A stretch of DNA of 64,000 bases, from positions 1,674,001 through 1,738,000 of the forward strand of contig JAIUPT010000033.1 of NCBI GenBank assembly GCA_022315425.1, in the 5' to 3' direction. A program made the position numbers and the translations under genes. Under the pieces are notes generated by a model. The model was not told the origin of the DNA, searched no databases, and worked only from the letters and a program-made list of their open reading frames with translations. Origin of the DNA: Pseudevernia furfuracea. Lineage: Eukaryota; Ascomycota; Lecanoromycetes; Lecanorales; Parmeliaceae. Numbering within the stretch: the first letter of the stretch is position 1; each line of letters opens with the position of its first letter. This document shows positions 21,810 through 33,485 of this stretch, piece by piece.

Positions 21810-23973
21810 GGGTGAGGATGTCTAATATCTAATAATTTATCGAGCTTATTAGTATGTCAGAACTTCTTGTAGAGGTGGGTAATCCAGTAGCCGACAAACG
21901 CTTTAATTTTGTTCTTGGGGGTTTGCAGCTGTTCGAAAACATCTGATATGCTTGAACGGATACTAGCCATCTTGGATTCACTGCTGCAGTGCGGATGATC
22001 AATGGCCAGGGAGAGATAGTTTATAAACATTAAACCGATTAGAGGAGGCAGATAGGTCTGTCAACGCCCCACGTGGCGATTCTGTGTCAGCCTACACTTT
22101 CGAAATGCCAACTTCTGGGGATCGAGAAGAACAAGATCAAAGGGCACCTCGGCCGCGCATCGCACTAGAGAGTGAAGATCGGGGGGACATTACAAGCTTA
22201 TACCCTAAAAACCTGACTCCTGACATATTTATACCCCTTTATCAAAATCAGGGGTACAATTCGATAAAAACAACTTGTCTGGGGTATAAATTTGTAAAAG
22301 GTGTAAACCTAGCTGTAGCTGAATGCAGATAGACTAATAGACCAAGTTCTCAATTATAAGTTCTGTACGAAGTACGACAGCTCTGAATAGTTCTTTAGGC
22401 AGAGCGTTATCCGATAGCTGAATCCTTTTCTTAACATACGAAGACAGCCTTGACCCTATTTTCGGAAAGCGACGCTATGATTGATTTTGGGCGTATCTTC
22501 TAGGTAGCTCTTCAGGCGAGACGCTTTTCGAGATCTAAGCGTAGAATTCTTGACGTTCAGGACTTTTTATGCAGACCTCTGTGTACTCTAGAGAATGCAA
22601 TCATAAAGCGCCACCAGCCCACCGTCACGTATAACCTCGCTATTATTTCTTTCACTGATCTCACAACCCGAGGTTCTGCCCAATTTTTGAAAGATAACTT
22701 CTTTCAAATTGATAGCCCTGAAGGATATAAAAAAGAATATGGGGGATAAAAATGTAAGGGTTCAGGTAAATTTGTAATTTTCCCGAAGATCGGATAACGC
22801 GTTCTTTTGGCCGCGTAATTTCTTAGTGCCGCCGTCTCTCTAACGACTTTGGTTATAAGTAATTCCTCTCTATTTATCAATCCGGGCTGCGAAATCAAAG
22901 ATCTACGATGGAAGGCTGTACTTAGCGTTTCACCCTCTGACCCCAACCTCTCTGCTCACAACAAATCATCTGGAGTTGGTTCGGTGGCTGAACACACGTA
23001 CAGAGATGTATGACAGGGGGCTAACGCAGGCGCTAGCGAGAAATGCGTGCCTTAGAATACTGACACTCAGCCGAGACGAAGTGTTGGCTAGGTATTGATA
23101 CTGGCTATGCGGTTAAGAGGCCAACAGGTGACGACCAGGTGGTTTTTTGACGCTCTCTCGTCCTCGAGGATCTAAGTCATACTCGTGGCCTTTTCTCCCT
23201 TCTCCTGTTATCTCCAATCAGTACATCGCCTGCCAATCCGCTTGCTAGAGCGACCATATCGTGACCTGGTGATCATGGCGTGGTCGCGTGCATACAATAA
23301 CGGCGACGAGACATTCCTCATCGCTGTTTTCAACCATGGCTTCTGTGCGTGGTGCTTCGACGCGAACGTTCGAATTTTCAATGAAGATATCCATGACAAG
23401 GAGAAACGCAAGAGCAATATAGGAGAGAGAAGACTCCTTTTTGGAGCAGGACAGAAAGGAGAAAGGATCTCAGCCCTGATGGTTCATCCACTGGCAAGTT
23501 GTGCTAGTTATCTTTCGCAAGCTACAGGACGGGTCATGTCTGAAAGATTGAGATTTTTACTCAGAGTGATTCTGGTACACAAGCCTACAAGTATGCTCAC
23601 TGCAGAACCAATCTCCAACAGTGTACGCCTCTTCAGCCCTCCAAGTGAGTACGCACTACTTCCCAATACTGGAGGCCATCTAGGGGGGGGCGTTGGATCT
23701 AAGCGTTAGAGTCTTTGGTCCATAAGCACAGAATCAAATGCATTGTCCCTCTAGATATCTGGCTCCTGTGGGAAAATTGTACAAACAGAATCAGGAAACC
23801 TGGGTCTCCAGGGATTTTCGTATATTGAGCTACATCATCACCATTCGAAGTTCCGACCTTTCTTGTTCAGACTAGGAGAAGAGTCCATCTGTTAGACTTT
23901 ATTCCGAATTCTTTACGCTACTTGAAGCAAGACCACAAAAACGATGAATATCTTTCTACTCGTTCCCAACCTA
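21810..23973. other. AT-rich, gene-poor spacer
   Basis: About 2.2 kb, partly AT-rich. An 11-bp inverted pair (ATTTATACCCC at 22227-22237 and its complement at 22281-22291) could form a hairpin, and a similar GGGG(T)ATAAA-type segment recurs at about 22740-22775. A 174-codon plus-strand frame (23185-23709) has no motif I recognise. No supported gene. Confidence 0.4.
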
Positions 23974-25425
23974 TCAGTAAACCACTCCCTTCACACTCCC
24001 CAAATGATGCCCTTGCACCTGAGCAACCCACTTCTTCCAATCCTGCAACGTATCTTTCATGACATCCACTCCCCACATGAAATCCTGCCAGTCATGATCA
24101 GCCCACAGATCCGGATTCGGTCCCGTCCCCGCAATAGCCTTATCCCTTTTCTCCTGCTCTGGCCCATCTGGCAAATGCAACACCTGCCTCGTCGTAGCAG
24201 CACTGTTCTGTATCGCCTCTCCTCTCGACTTGCGCACAGCCTCGTACACTCCAAGCGCAGTGGGCACGTCCTCGGCAAGGGATAGAGAGATTGTGAGCAC
24301 GGCGGCGTCTTCAATGGCTTGTGCGGCGCCTTGTGCAACGTAAGGAAGCATGGGATGGCAAGAGTCGCCGATAAGAGCGCATTCATTTTCGAACCAGTGC
24401 GGGAGGGGGCGGTGTAAGTTCAGTGTCCATTCATTTATTTCGCCTTGGGGGACGTATGAGAGGAGGTCGCGGACGAGGTCGTTCCAGCCTTTGTAGCAAT
24501 CCATCATCTCTTTCTTGTTGCCTTTGTTGGTCCAAGACTCTATATTCTCGGCATTTGGCTTTTGTGGGTGGACCAGCACCATGTTGTAGACGTTGTTGTT
24601 CTTGATCGGGTAAGCTATAATATGGCCGCCAGGACCCATCCATCGCATGGCGATGTTACTGTCAAGCAATTCCAGAGCCCGTTTGTCTTCTTGTATCTTT
24701 TCCCGGGGAATTATGACGCGGTAGGCAGCGTCGCCGGTGGAGGTGCTGTGGTCTTTGACGCCATGGCGTGAGGCCATCTGATGACGAATGTGGCTTTTGA
24801 CACCGTCGGCAGCAAGGACCACATCTCCTTCTATCCACTCGCCAGATTCCACCTGAACGCGGGCCTTGAACTCATGGTTTGCTTTGATGACTTTGTGCCT
24901 GAGCCTGACGTCCACCCTCTCTGCGTAAACACCTTCGAGCAAGATGCGTTGAAGGTCACCGCGATGGATGACAGATAGAGGTGCTTTGTACTTTTCACCA
25001 ATCTGGAAAAATGTCTCAGCACTCGGTTATTGGAAAACCATCTATCCCTCGTACCATTGGCATCAGCGCTGCCGCGCCTATCTCCTTATTGTTCTGCCAC
25101 CTCCTCGAACAATTCTTCTCCAGGACGTTTGCGCATCCCATAATCTTCTCCAGAATTCCGAAGCGACCAAGAATGCGTGCGGCATTGGGAGCCACCTGAA
25201 TACCTGCACCGACCTCTCCTATCTGGGGTACTTGCTCGAGGATCACCACATCATGCCCGGCGCGCTTTAGGCCTGAGAGTTAATTAGTAACATCCACGCC
25301 AGTGAGCGATGATTAGGCGTACCTATACCAGCAGCAAGACCAGCAATACCTGAACCAACAATGATTACACGAAATGACTTGTTGGCTTTGAAGTCCCATT
25401 TGAGATCATCCTTGAAACACTCCAT
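23974..25425 (-). CDS. FAD-dependent monooxygenase (salicylate hydroxylase-like)
   Basis: Three exons, 25323-25425, 25055-25272 and 23974-25002, with introns of 50 and 52 nt; 449 aa. Both introns have good signals (GTACGC/CTAAT/CAG and GTACGA/GCTGAG/CCAG). Splicing gives RVIIVGSGIAGLAAGIGLKR, the GxGxxG dinucleotide fold, and later LMPMIGEKYKAPLSVIHRGD, including the DLQR segment. Group A flavin monooxygenase marks follow: the DG motif in VVLAADGVKSHIR, the GD motif in ALIGDSCHPMLPYVAQGAAQ, and AIEDA. Such enzymes hydroxylate aromatic acids with NAD(P)H and O2; salicylate, 6-hydroxynicotinate and related compounds are all possible substrates. No other aromatic catabolism gene is adjacent. The gene appears intact. 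Confidence 0.88.
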
Positions 25426-26691
25426 GACTGTGTATGCTCGTGAAAGCGTTATGATCCGACTTCTTTCTTATATTGAAGGTGTTTCCTCCTATGGCATATG
25501 TTCAAACTTAAAATGGCAGTGACACAAAGCGCCATGATGATTCATGCCCTGCATCAATTCTCGGATCGTGGATGGTGCAAGACAGGTTAATGGGACAATA
25601 TCGGCTGAGACTTTCCGTCGGTGAGGAATCATTGGTGGAGCAATGATTGCCCGTCTAAAAAACATCGCCGCTAACATTTTCGTATGTGCATCGATTCGGA
25701 GAAGCCCAGAGTGAGATTGGTTGTCGCCAGCTTTACGCACCTTGGTGTCTTTGACGTCTGCTAGCGCCTCTCGTAGGGCTGAGCTACAGTTTGTACTACC
25801 CCCACAAGTCTTAAGAGTCCTGGCAACCCACCACGAAATTTTGGTAATCGATGTGCAGGTATATTCTGAATAGAGTGCTTTATGGATCATAAGCCTCGTA
25901 CGTCGAGATTAACACCTATGTCAACAATCCAAGGGGTTTCTACCCCTGCCACTGCCAGTCTTTCTGGCAGCGCGCTTGGACCTTTTGAGTCTGCAAAACA
26001 TAACATTGGGTTCATACTTAATTGCGTGGGATCAGTCCTTGGATTCTGCATCCTTGCACGCCGAGTGAGGAAGCCTTTGCAGAAGCACGAGACTCTTTTG
26101 TACTAAGCTCTAAAGCCTCTTCTTCTCGTGTGGATTTTGGGCATGAACCCCAAATTATTTGTTGATGGAATTCAGCCAATCATAGGCCGTTCCGCCCGCA
26201 CTAGCGTGCTTTTTAGCGTGGCGCTAGTGGGCGACTCTTGTCTATCCTTCTCCTTCTCTTCTTCTTTATCCACTACATGTAATCTACATAGTCATGCAAT
26301 AGAGTCGTTCTATTAGCCACCCAATACAAGACCTCATAGCTGTCATACATTCCAACATTTGTCGTTCATGATCGAACCCGCCTCAGAAAGAGCGTTAGAC
26401 AGCTTAAAGCCTCCTTGTCGATGCTGCTCTGGTCTGCTTCTTCGGTCTTCATAGTGTTCATTCAAGCAGTGTCAAGAAAAGAGCATTCATAAGCCCCGAC
26501 CAATTTGCTTCCGCAAAACAGCCTCTCGCATGTCACTTACCGCCAATCGCATGTCGTGTACTCAGTATCTACGTCGCCTAACATTCTATCCCTAACCGCT
26601 GCGCGCTCAAGAAAGCATGAAAAGGATTATGATTCCAAATCTGAGCCTCACTTCTTCTCCCTTCAGCACACTGCAGAGGCTCATCACAATC
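25426..26691. other. Intergenic, divergent
   Basis: Upstream region of the monooxygenase (-) and of the secreted protein (+). Short frames at 25489-26316 are not supportable. No repeat or RNA gene was recognised. Confidence 0.45.
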
Positions 26692-27392
26692 ATGCGTCGC
26701 ACACTTGCGCATATCTCTCTCCTGCTCCTAAATGCAACCCTCATCAGAACGGCGCCTGCTTCGCCAGGCGCGAGTACTGATTTGGGTACCTCACTCGTCC
26801 AGCTCAACGACATGACTCCGGGCTTTACAAATTCTACATCAAGGCTTGTATAGACCTGCTTCTGCGGCATATGAGTACTGAAGTTGAGACCTAACATCCA
26901 TATTCCCCTAGTCTATCCGGCACTTTCTGCCCCAGAAGTAATGGCCTAAACGCCGGCGAAGTCGAAACGTACAGAATAGCCGTCCCCCGTACAACGACCG
27001 TTCTCACCATATTCTACTGTCCAAGCCTTCCCATAGACCGAAACATCATACGCGAAACGATCAACACGGCCGGGGGACACATGGAGAGCCAGCTTAATAG
27101 ATATGGCGATAGATCTCTGCTGCCTGCCGATGACCCGTACAATACGCCGGTGGTGGAGGGCGTGGATTGCACAATGAGAATTAGTTCTCAGAGGGTGCCC
27201 CAAACAGGAATCATCCCCAACCACCTTACGTATCAGATCACTGTGAATGCTCTGGAAGGGTTGTATGAATTTCTGTATAGAGAAAATCATGCTGCTAGCG
27301 TTGTGACCGAGGTTTTGGATCCGGGCCTAACCGGGAGTATGATAAGAGTTGGGTTGATCAGTATCAACCCTATGCAGGTGGATGAATCGTAA
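26692..27392 (+). CDS. Small secreted protein, family member B
   Basis: Two exons, 26692-26847 and 26913-27392, with a 65-nt intron (GTATAG donor, CTAAC branch, CCTAG acceptor) in phase 0; 211 aa. In-frame upstream ATGs exist (26617 onward), but MRRTLAHISLLLLNA at 26692 gives a normal signal peptide, ending near RTAPASP. The mature part contains LNAGEVETYRIAVPRTTT, IIRETINTAGGH, LNRYGD, DDPYNTP, then VPQTGIIPNHLTYQ and LEGLYEFL. These blocks line up in order with the protein at 14140-14760 (-): LNA...Y-IP/VP-T, R(D/E)T, (K/R)(H/Y)GD, DPY, VP, LT, G(V/L). So it is a diverged paralog. Function is unknown; secretion is inferred. Confidence 0.7.
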
Positions 27393-27879
27393 GATTCATG
27401 ATTTGGTAGACCTAGACCAGGAGAGACAATTTATTTCAGTTTTTATTTTCTGGTGTCAGTTTGTGATTTATGTTGAGGAAGCGAAGGCTTAGGTTAAAAC
27501 AAACGTATACGGAGACTATGGGAGCTTCGTTGAAGTAGCTCTTTTCACGAAATGTACAATACTTCACTGTGATTCATGGAGTTGCTGGCTCGCGGGTGAA
27601 GAAACCGTCGCACACCTAGGATACCTCCACAACAACCTTTCTGACGAAGGAGATTTGGGTGGAGATTTGGGTGGAGATTAGGGTGTAGAAGTTGTAGACA
27701 CTACTCAACTGCAGATATTTGGTCGGTAAGCTGGAGAAAATAGAAAGCACCGCAACACCATTGTACCAGCCTACCTTACCACAGCTGGTCATAAGGCTTG
27801 GCGATGATTTGATCTAACTACTTAGGCTCTAGTCAGATATTGAGGCCACCCAAAATCACTTTCTGCCCAAGGCTCTATT
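27393..27879. other. Intergenic, no gene seen
   Basis: Spacer between two rightward genes. A short GGTGGAGATTnGG(G/T) repeat occurs at about 27655-27685. Nothing else supportable. Confidence 0.45.
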
Positions 27880-28689
27880 ATGGATGATCGCAGTATCGGC
27901 CGTGCAGACATTGAGTCTTCGACCTTCGAGGCAAACAGCCATGATCCTGTCCTCGAGACCTATTTCCGCCAGCAGCTCGAACAGCTCTACGCGGACCCCT
28001 CTCAAGCGTTGGCAGCAAATGATGGAACCAAACTAGACAACCATGGTGAAGCTACTGTTGAGCAGATACCGGGCGAAGCTGAGGAGGAATATGAATTTCG
28101 ATTATTCACAAGAGCATCGGCATCCGGACCGGCATCGGATGGTGCAAGCAATGTCCCCCAACGCATTGCTCTGAGGTCACCAAGCCCTGTGGGTGGTGAA
28201 TCGGGTTTCACAAGTGGTCGGCGCCCAGATGAATACTATTTTGCGGACCATACGGGTGCCGAGCTCGCAGAGCAGTATGCACGAGCTGCAGTCTCTGGCC
28301 AGGACATCATCGAGGGCCTCAAGATAAGATGGGTATGAAGCTTTGTGCTAGAATGAGATATTTCGACCTGACTATTGGTACAGCGGGGTATAGAGCTGCC
28401 ATGGCGAGTCACCGTCATAAAAACCACAAGCCCTGGCAAAATGATAAGGCTGGAGCATCAATCACAAGCACAGACCAACAGGAGGAAGCGCAATGGAAAG
28501 AAACGACGCCTTGTGATCCGGAAAAAGTCTGAGGCGATAGCTGCAAAAGAGGTAGCAGCTGGAAAAACTCAGGCGGAGAAAGAGGCAGCTGAGCGAGAGA
28601 AGCGAACACGGAAGAACAGAGAGAAGAAGGTGAAGAAGAGGCAAAAAGACAAGCTGAAGAAAGTAAACAATGTGCAGGATCCTGCCTGA
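27880..28689 (+). CDS. DUF2011 family protein
   Basis: Two exons, 27880-28332 and 28384-28689, with a 51-nt intron (GTATGA donor, TACAG acceptor); 252 aa. The N-terminal 90 residues are acidic and variable. The conserved core reads EEYEFRLFTRAS, PSPVGGESGFTSGRRPDEYY, a Tyr/Phe patch, AAVSGQDIIEGLKIRW and, across the splice, RGIELPWRVTVIK. The C-terminus is a strongly basic Lys/Arg/Glu helix (RKRNGKKRRLVIRKK, then KKVKKRQKDKLKK), as is usual in this family and suggestive of a nuclear or nucleolar, RNA-associated protein. The reaction or partner is not known. It ends 245 bp before the next gene. Confidence 0.75.
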
Positions 28690-28934
28690 ACTTACACACG
28701 GGCTCAGGGCCCATGAATGCTCTTGCCTTCCGGTGTATATTGCTACTCCGTCTGTGTCACGTACATCAGGCAATTGCGTTCAACCTTTTTTTGATTGCTT
28801 TCGTCACCGGAACATCTCCTCCACGAGAACACACAACATCTGACCATTCTTCGATAAGCATAGTCTCAGACCTCGATCATAACCAATAAGACTCGAACAT
28901 TTTTTGGAACATAACATTCTCACAAAGCTTCACT

Positions 28935-29952
28935 ATGTCAGAGACCTGCTACGGCCACAGCAGCCCAAACGCCGTTCTCCTCCCAAATTATGGGCCTTGC
29001 AATCATCAAGCAGGCAGCATCAGCCTCTGCTGCGAAACCGGCCAGACTTGTCTTACCAACGGGCTCTGCGTGACGCAGTCGGGGGTCTACTACAATGGTG
29101 GCTGTACAGATAGTACCTATAAGGCCGCAAACTGCCCTACGTTCTGCACTTCGGGTAGGCAATGTGCTATCAATATGTCTCTGGTCGCTAACGCTCGTAT
29201 CAGGAGATGCCAATTGGGTGGTCGAATGCCACGACTCTGCGGTCAAGGACGGGGACTTCTGCTGCTCTGTCAATGGGACGACAACTGGTTGTTGCGACAC
29301 TGCTAGCAATGGCCTAGGTCTTGTTGCCGCAGTCTCTTCGGCCCAGGCAGTGTCTGCAACATCTTTTGGGGCAAGCACTGTTCCAACATCCGTTCTCGGA
29401 AACATTGTTCCAACATCCATCAGCAGTGGTTCCACCACTTCAAGCCCTGAAAGTATTGCGAGTAATGTTTCCCAGATTTGCGCACAAATCAGGCTTGCAT
29501 CCTTACAATTGGCAGACTCCCTCACATCTACATCCCTTCCGACAGCCACCTCCAAATCCCATGGATCCAAAGATATGCCCCGAAAGGAGAAAGCCGATAT
29601 CGGAGTTGGAGTTGGAGTTGGGGTTCTGGCCCTGCTTTGTGGCATTGTCGCCATCGCTTGTATTCGGCGGTGGATCAAACGTAGAGATACTATCGTTGCA
29701 TTGAACAATCGGCGAGAAGGAACCGATAAATCCGGTCCTCAAGCACAACCACCCACAGAAGGAGTAACGACCGAGGTCGAGGGCTCACCGGTTGGTCCGG
29801 TCGAAATGGATGCAAATCAGACCCACGTTACCCCCGCAGATCCACCACCTTACGGCACTGCTACCCCAGATGTGGCTCCAGACAACAATCCGCTTCGTGA
29901 GCCTTCGGCCACGCCTGGGTCATGGTATAGCCCAAATTTGGCTAATCTTTAG
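28935..29952 (+). CDS. Cys-rich one-pass membrane protein
   Basis: Two exons, 28935-29154 and 29204-29952, with a 49-nt intron (GTAGGC donor, GCTAAC branch, ATCAG acceptor); 322 aa. The first 120 residues hold about sixteen cysteines in a compact pattern (ETCYGHSSPN, SLCCETGQTCLTNGLCV, CPTFCTSG, FCCSVNGTTTGCC). A Ser/Thr-rich stalk follows (about 130-205), then one membrane span (IGVGVGVGVLALLCGIVAIA), a basic stop-transfer RRWIKRR and a Pro-rich cytosolic tail of about 100 residues. No classical signal peptide precedes the Cys domain. This layout is common in Pezizomycotina for surface proteins of unknown role; a wall-sensor-like function would be speculation. A 256-codon antisense frame over the gene is a shadow. 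Confidence 0.75.
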
Positions 29953-30198
29953 GATGGGTAGCAGGCCGGGCAGTGGTGGGATAGGGAGAAATTCCGCGCG
30001 GATGGGCTAGGGATGGATATGATACCGCTACTGGCAGAACATTTCTTGCCCTTGGTGAATGCGAATTGCTATGAATTGAGGCATCGTTCCGCGTCTCCTT
30101 ACGTGTATTTTTCAAAGACATGAGGATGGACCGATTTCAATACTTCCTCATCGACCTGCCCCCTATACGCCTCACCAACATAAAACTAATTAGATCCC

Positions 30199-31577
30199 TT
30201 ATGCCTCATTAACATACAACCCATTCGCCTCGACCTCTCTCACCCAAAGTCCCCACGGCCTCCCCACAGTCTTCTGCCCCATCTCCCTACAATCCCCCAA
30301 CTCCCCATCCCCCAAGTACTTAACCCCCTCATCATGCACCCCCTTCTCCCTCTCCTCCCTCGCCTTCCCCCTCTCCACCGCCCCCATCTGCACATTTCTC
30401 AACATCATAGCCGTCGTCTGCACCCCCGCATTCTGCTGGGTGTAAACAGCGCGGAACACCGCTTCCCGCACATCCGATCCTATGGCGGTGAACCCGTGCC
30501 CCCGCATCAGCACGACCGTGTGGTCCGGCTGCGGCGAAGTGGCCGAGGAGGCGGCGGCGTCGCTCTCTTTGGAGAGGAAGGACGACGCGAGGGCGGCGCC
30601 GGCGGCGCCGACGCGCGCGACGTAGCTGTCCGATTTGGAAAAGTGGGAGGCGAGGGCGGCGCCGAGGTGGGTGGTCGTGACGAGGAGGTCGTGGGGCGAG
30701 GCGCGTGGGTAGTGCGCGGCGATGTCGAAGGTTGGGACGTGGGAGCCTGGGGGTTGTAGGGTGTTTGTTAATATTGTAATGTATACATTGGGATGTGGGG
30801 TGGTGGTATTGGCTCGCAGGCCCAGCATGGGAGGAAAAAGTGATGTGGGGGGGGGGGGGCCTCCGTATCCTGCCTGGGCGTATTTGGTGCTTTGTCGTAT
30901 TCAGGGGATTTTTCTGGATCTTTTTTTCACCCGTGTATTTTTCTGTTCTATACACCAAGGAGAATAATGGATGGATGGATGGATGGATGGACTTTTTTTT
31001 ATACACGTACCTAGGAATCCGGCCATGTGGAAACAAGGTTTCATCTCCACCCCGCTGATTCCGTAGGGTAGTACTGCCTCGGAATGGGAGTGCACGGCGC
31101 TGTTTACCCCGGGATACTTCTTCAGTATCTCACTGTGGATGCACCGTTCTCGGTACCCCTCTGATACATCCTGAGCGGTTACTTCGTTGTCAGCGCTATT
31201 CATCTGAGCATGGGATTGGTGTCGAAGAACAGCTTGGGGAATACATGAGAAGCAGGGGAGACGCTGGGACTTTTGAGTATACATAGGTAATTTACGCCTC
31301 GGGATGTGGCCATTTTGGAACCTTATCGGAAGGGGAGTACAAGTAACGAAACACGTACGGATTTGACGGGGGACGCATCTTCGATATTGTACTCGACTAT
31401 GTCGGCGGGAGAAGATACTAGGGCGGGGGCGACGGAGTGCGAAAGGAAGAATGTACGAGGGTTGTCGGGGTTGCGCAAGGAGATGTGGCCGTAGGCGTCC
31501 ACGATGTGATGGTAGTGGAGGATGTGGTTTGCCGTTATGAGGTCTTTTAGGGGGGATGGGTCTTTTCTGGAAGCCAT
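30199..31577 (-). CDS. Class II aldolase/adducin domain protein
   Basis: Three exons, 31359-31577, 31011-31203 and 30199-30746, with introns of 155 and 264 nt; 319 aa from the ATG at 31577. The domain opens with ILHYHHIVDAYGHISLRNP, continues across the first splice to RCIHSEILKKYPGVN and SAVHSHSEAVLPYGIS (the metal-binding His-x-His), and across the second to CFHMAGFLGSHVPTFDIA, with the third metal His in VLMRGHGFTAIG. The family includes fuculose-phosphate aldolase, adducin heads and many fungal enzymes of unknown substrate; the His triad suggests a Zn-dependent lyase or epimerase. The second intron contains G13 and ATGG repeats. The C-terminal 60 residues are Glu/Lys-rich and end WGLWVREVEANGLYVNEA. 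Confidence 0.85.
30964..30991. repeat. (ATGG)n microsatellite in an intron
   Basis: Six to seven tandem ATGG units inside the 264-nt second intron of the class II aldolase gene. A 13-base G run at 30847-30859 lies in the same intron. Both explain its unusual length. Confidence 0.8.
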
Positions 31578-32342
31578 GATTATACGTGACGGATATAGAG
31601 TACCACCTTGAGAGAGTATAGGAGGTTTGTTTGAGCCTACGGGTAGCTATATTTCCTTTTGGATACGGATGTTGAGGTTGCGGACGACTCATGTCGTCAG
31701 CGAGATTCATCGGGATGTCTACATTACACAGGGTACCGAGGTGTAGATTGGAGCAATGAAACAGTGACACCTGCATAATAGATATCATTATACTCTACTC
31801 TATGCCTACGGAATGATCTCCTCTGTCAGTCAAGGACGTCACACGAACACGTTGTTTCAGCGCAGGTACAGAGTACAGAGGCAAGGAATACTGTAGTACC
31901 GTAGCTGCACATGGCCCAGGCGCCAAGACTTCTGCGCCAAGATAAATCAACAGGGATTGTGCTTATCAGACTTATCGGTATTGCCTATAAGGTAGGCTTC
32001 GGTAAGTCCGTCCCAGACTCCCAGGAAATCCAGGCAACAATTGTCTCTTCGTGGAAAGACTGACAGACAAGATCCGATTTCTCCCTCAGGCGGCGTGACG
32101 AATTCCCGAGCATCCGACGCCTTGGCGTTAAGGGCTTAAGGGCTGAGTGATACGGGAGTGCTACGCTCCATGTGGATAACGTCGTCGGATCGCCATCAAC
32201 ACCCGAGGGTTATCGGCATCACGCAGTATGCAGCGATTTGCGACATATGTACTGTACGGAGTACATGGTCTACAAAATCAATAATAATAGCCTAGAGATC
32301 CAATCTGAGTCATCGAATAGAAAGAGATTTCTAGTTCAAATG
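31578..32342. other. Intergenic, promoter of aldolase gene
   Basis: Upstream of the leftward aldolase gene. No supported gene; a minus-strand reading frame crossing 31577 is a shadow of the first exon. Sequence between 31800 and 32340 is unremarkable. Confidence 0.45.
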
Positions 32343-32397
32343 ATTTCATGAAGGGTATTGCTACGTGTACACCGCCTTTTGCTACATGTACACCCCC
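32343..32397. repeat. Left arm of a 1.2-kb inverted-repeat pair
   Basis: Begins ATTTCATGAAGGGTATTGC and contains two tandem 20-bp units of the type (T)TTTGCTACATGTACACC. It is an inverted copy of 33486-33560. Confidence 0.8.
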
Positions 32398-33485
32398 CTC
32401 TATTTCAAAGAAGGTCCACCGGACTAAGCTACCCCACCAACTCTCTAGGGAGCAAGCCCCCAAAATGAGCCGACCGCAGAGTCATTTTGGTGAGGAAGTA
32501 GCTGGATGGAAGGGCTGAAAGACGGAGTAGAGGTAGCCGTTCTTTTGAAGAAGCATTTGAAGAATTATTTGAATATGACTTAGAGTAGCTGAAGTCTCTC
32601 CTATATAAAAAGCACTTGCAGGCGGAATTTACGTGCTGCGCAGCGCAAATACTTGAAGGGGCTTTGATATCAATGAGCTGATCAACACGTTGCAAACAGC
32701 AGTATATATATGTATGTATATATGTAGAGAAGGAAAAACGATAGGGCGACCGTTATATGCGACTCTCCTGCTTTGTCTCCATCATCATCTTCCAACCTTC
32801 CAAAAATTGGGCAGAACCTCGGTTCCGGGGGGCAAATGAAATTTTTTTGGTGTGGAACGGAACATCGACTGCACTCCCTGCACATAGCGATCTAGACGGC
32901 TGAACTGTGTCAGAAACACGTCATTGATCGACTGACTGACAGATCTTGGCGCGCGAGACTTGTCCAGAAGGATGTGGTGTGGTGAGGTTTTGCCCGATGC
33001 CCGCAACTCAGCCCACTCTTGCCAGCCTATGCTGCCGAGGTATCTGAAGAAGGAGGATGATGAGGACGAAGAGGATGAGGAGGACGAGGAGGATGAGAAG
33101 GACGAGGAGGAAGGTGAGGTAGATGTATGATGGAGGGTTGATAGTTGATCGAGGGTTGCTGGCGGTGAGGTGAAAGAACGCCTAGACTCAAAAGACTCAA
33201 AAGACTCAAAAGACTCAAAAAACACTATGTCCGAGGATTAGCCGGATCAGATGCTGATTCTTCAGGTCCATGACGATAGGAAGGAAGGTGTTTTTTCTTT
33301 GATAGATTTGATGAAAAAAATTGTGACGCATTGCGACGCCTTGTGGGGGGAGAGGATTCACTGAGACCCTTAAAGTTTTTATGGGACTTCGTGTCAAGTC
33401 TCTGATTTGCGGGCAAATTTGTCAGGCCGAATTAGTGCTGGAAGGTATACTCATGTTACTAGCCTATATCTACCTAGCTGAGAGA
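32398..33485. other. Interior of the inverted-repeat segment
   Basis: Contains a TATATG-rich tract at 32702-32725 and, on the minus strand, a frame at 32785-33225 ending RLDRYVQGVQSMFRS, with STPKKFHLPPGTEVLPNFW. That frame has a Ser-rich low-complexity middle, no usable ATG at its 5' end and no recognisable domain. It could be an exon of an unknown protein carried by the segment, but I cannot support a gene model. Confidence 0.4.
33052..33222. repeat. GAG/GAC purine tract and AGACTCAAA repeats
   Basis: 33052-33118 is an almost pure purine tract of GAG/GAC/GAT triplets. 33187-33222 holds four tandem copies of the 9-mer AGACTCAAA. Both sit inside the inverted-repeat segment. Confidence 0.8.

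Noticed and set aside
12131..27392. A biosynthetic or catabolic gene cluster
   Set aside because: The hydroxy-acid dehydrogenase and the flavin monooxygenase are 10 kb apart, separated by pseudogenes, with no backbone enzyme or cluster regulator.
28938..29708. 256-aa minus-strand open frame
   Set aside because: Fully antisense to the spliced Cys-rich membrane protein, which has a clear intron and a membrane span.
30332..31036. 234-aa minus-strand frame rich in Arg and Pro
   Set aside because: Alternative frame of the GC-rich third exon and of the second intron of the class II aldolase gene.
32785..33225. 146-aa gene inside the inverted-repeat segment
   Set aside because: No ATG at the 5' end, the middle is poly-Ser from a purine repeat, and no domain is recognised; kept only as a note.
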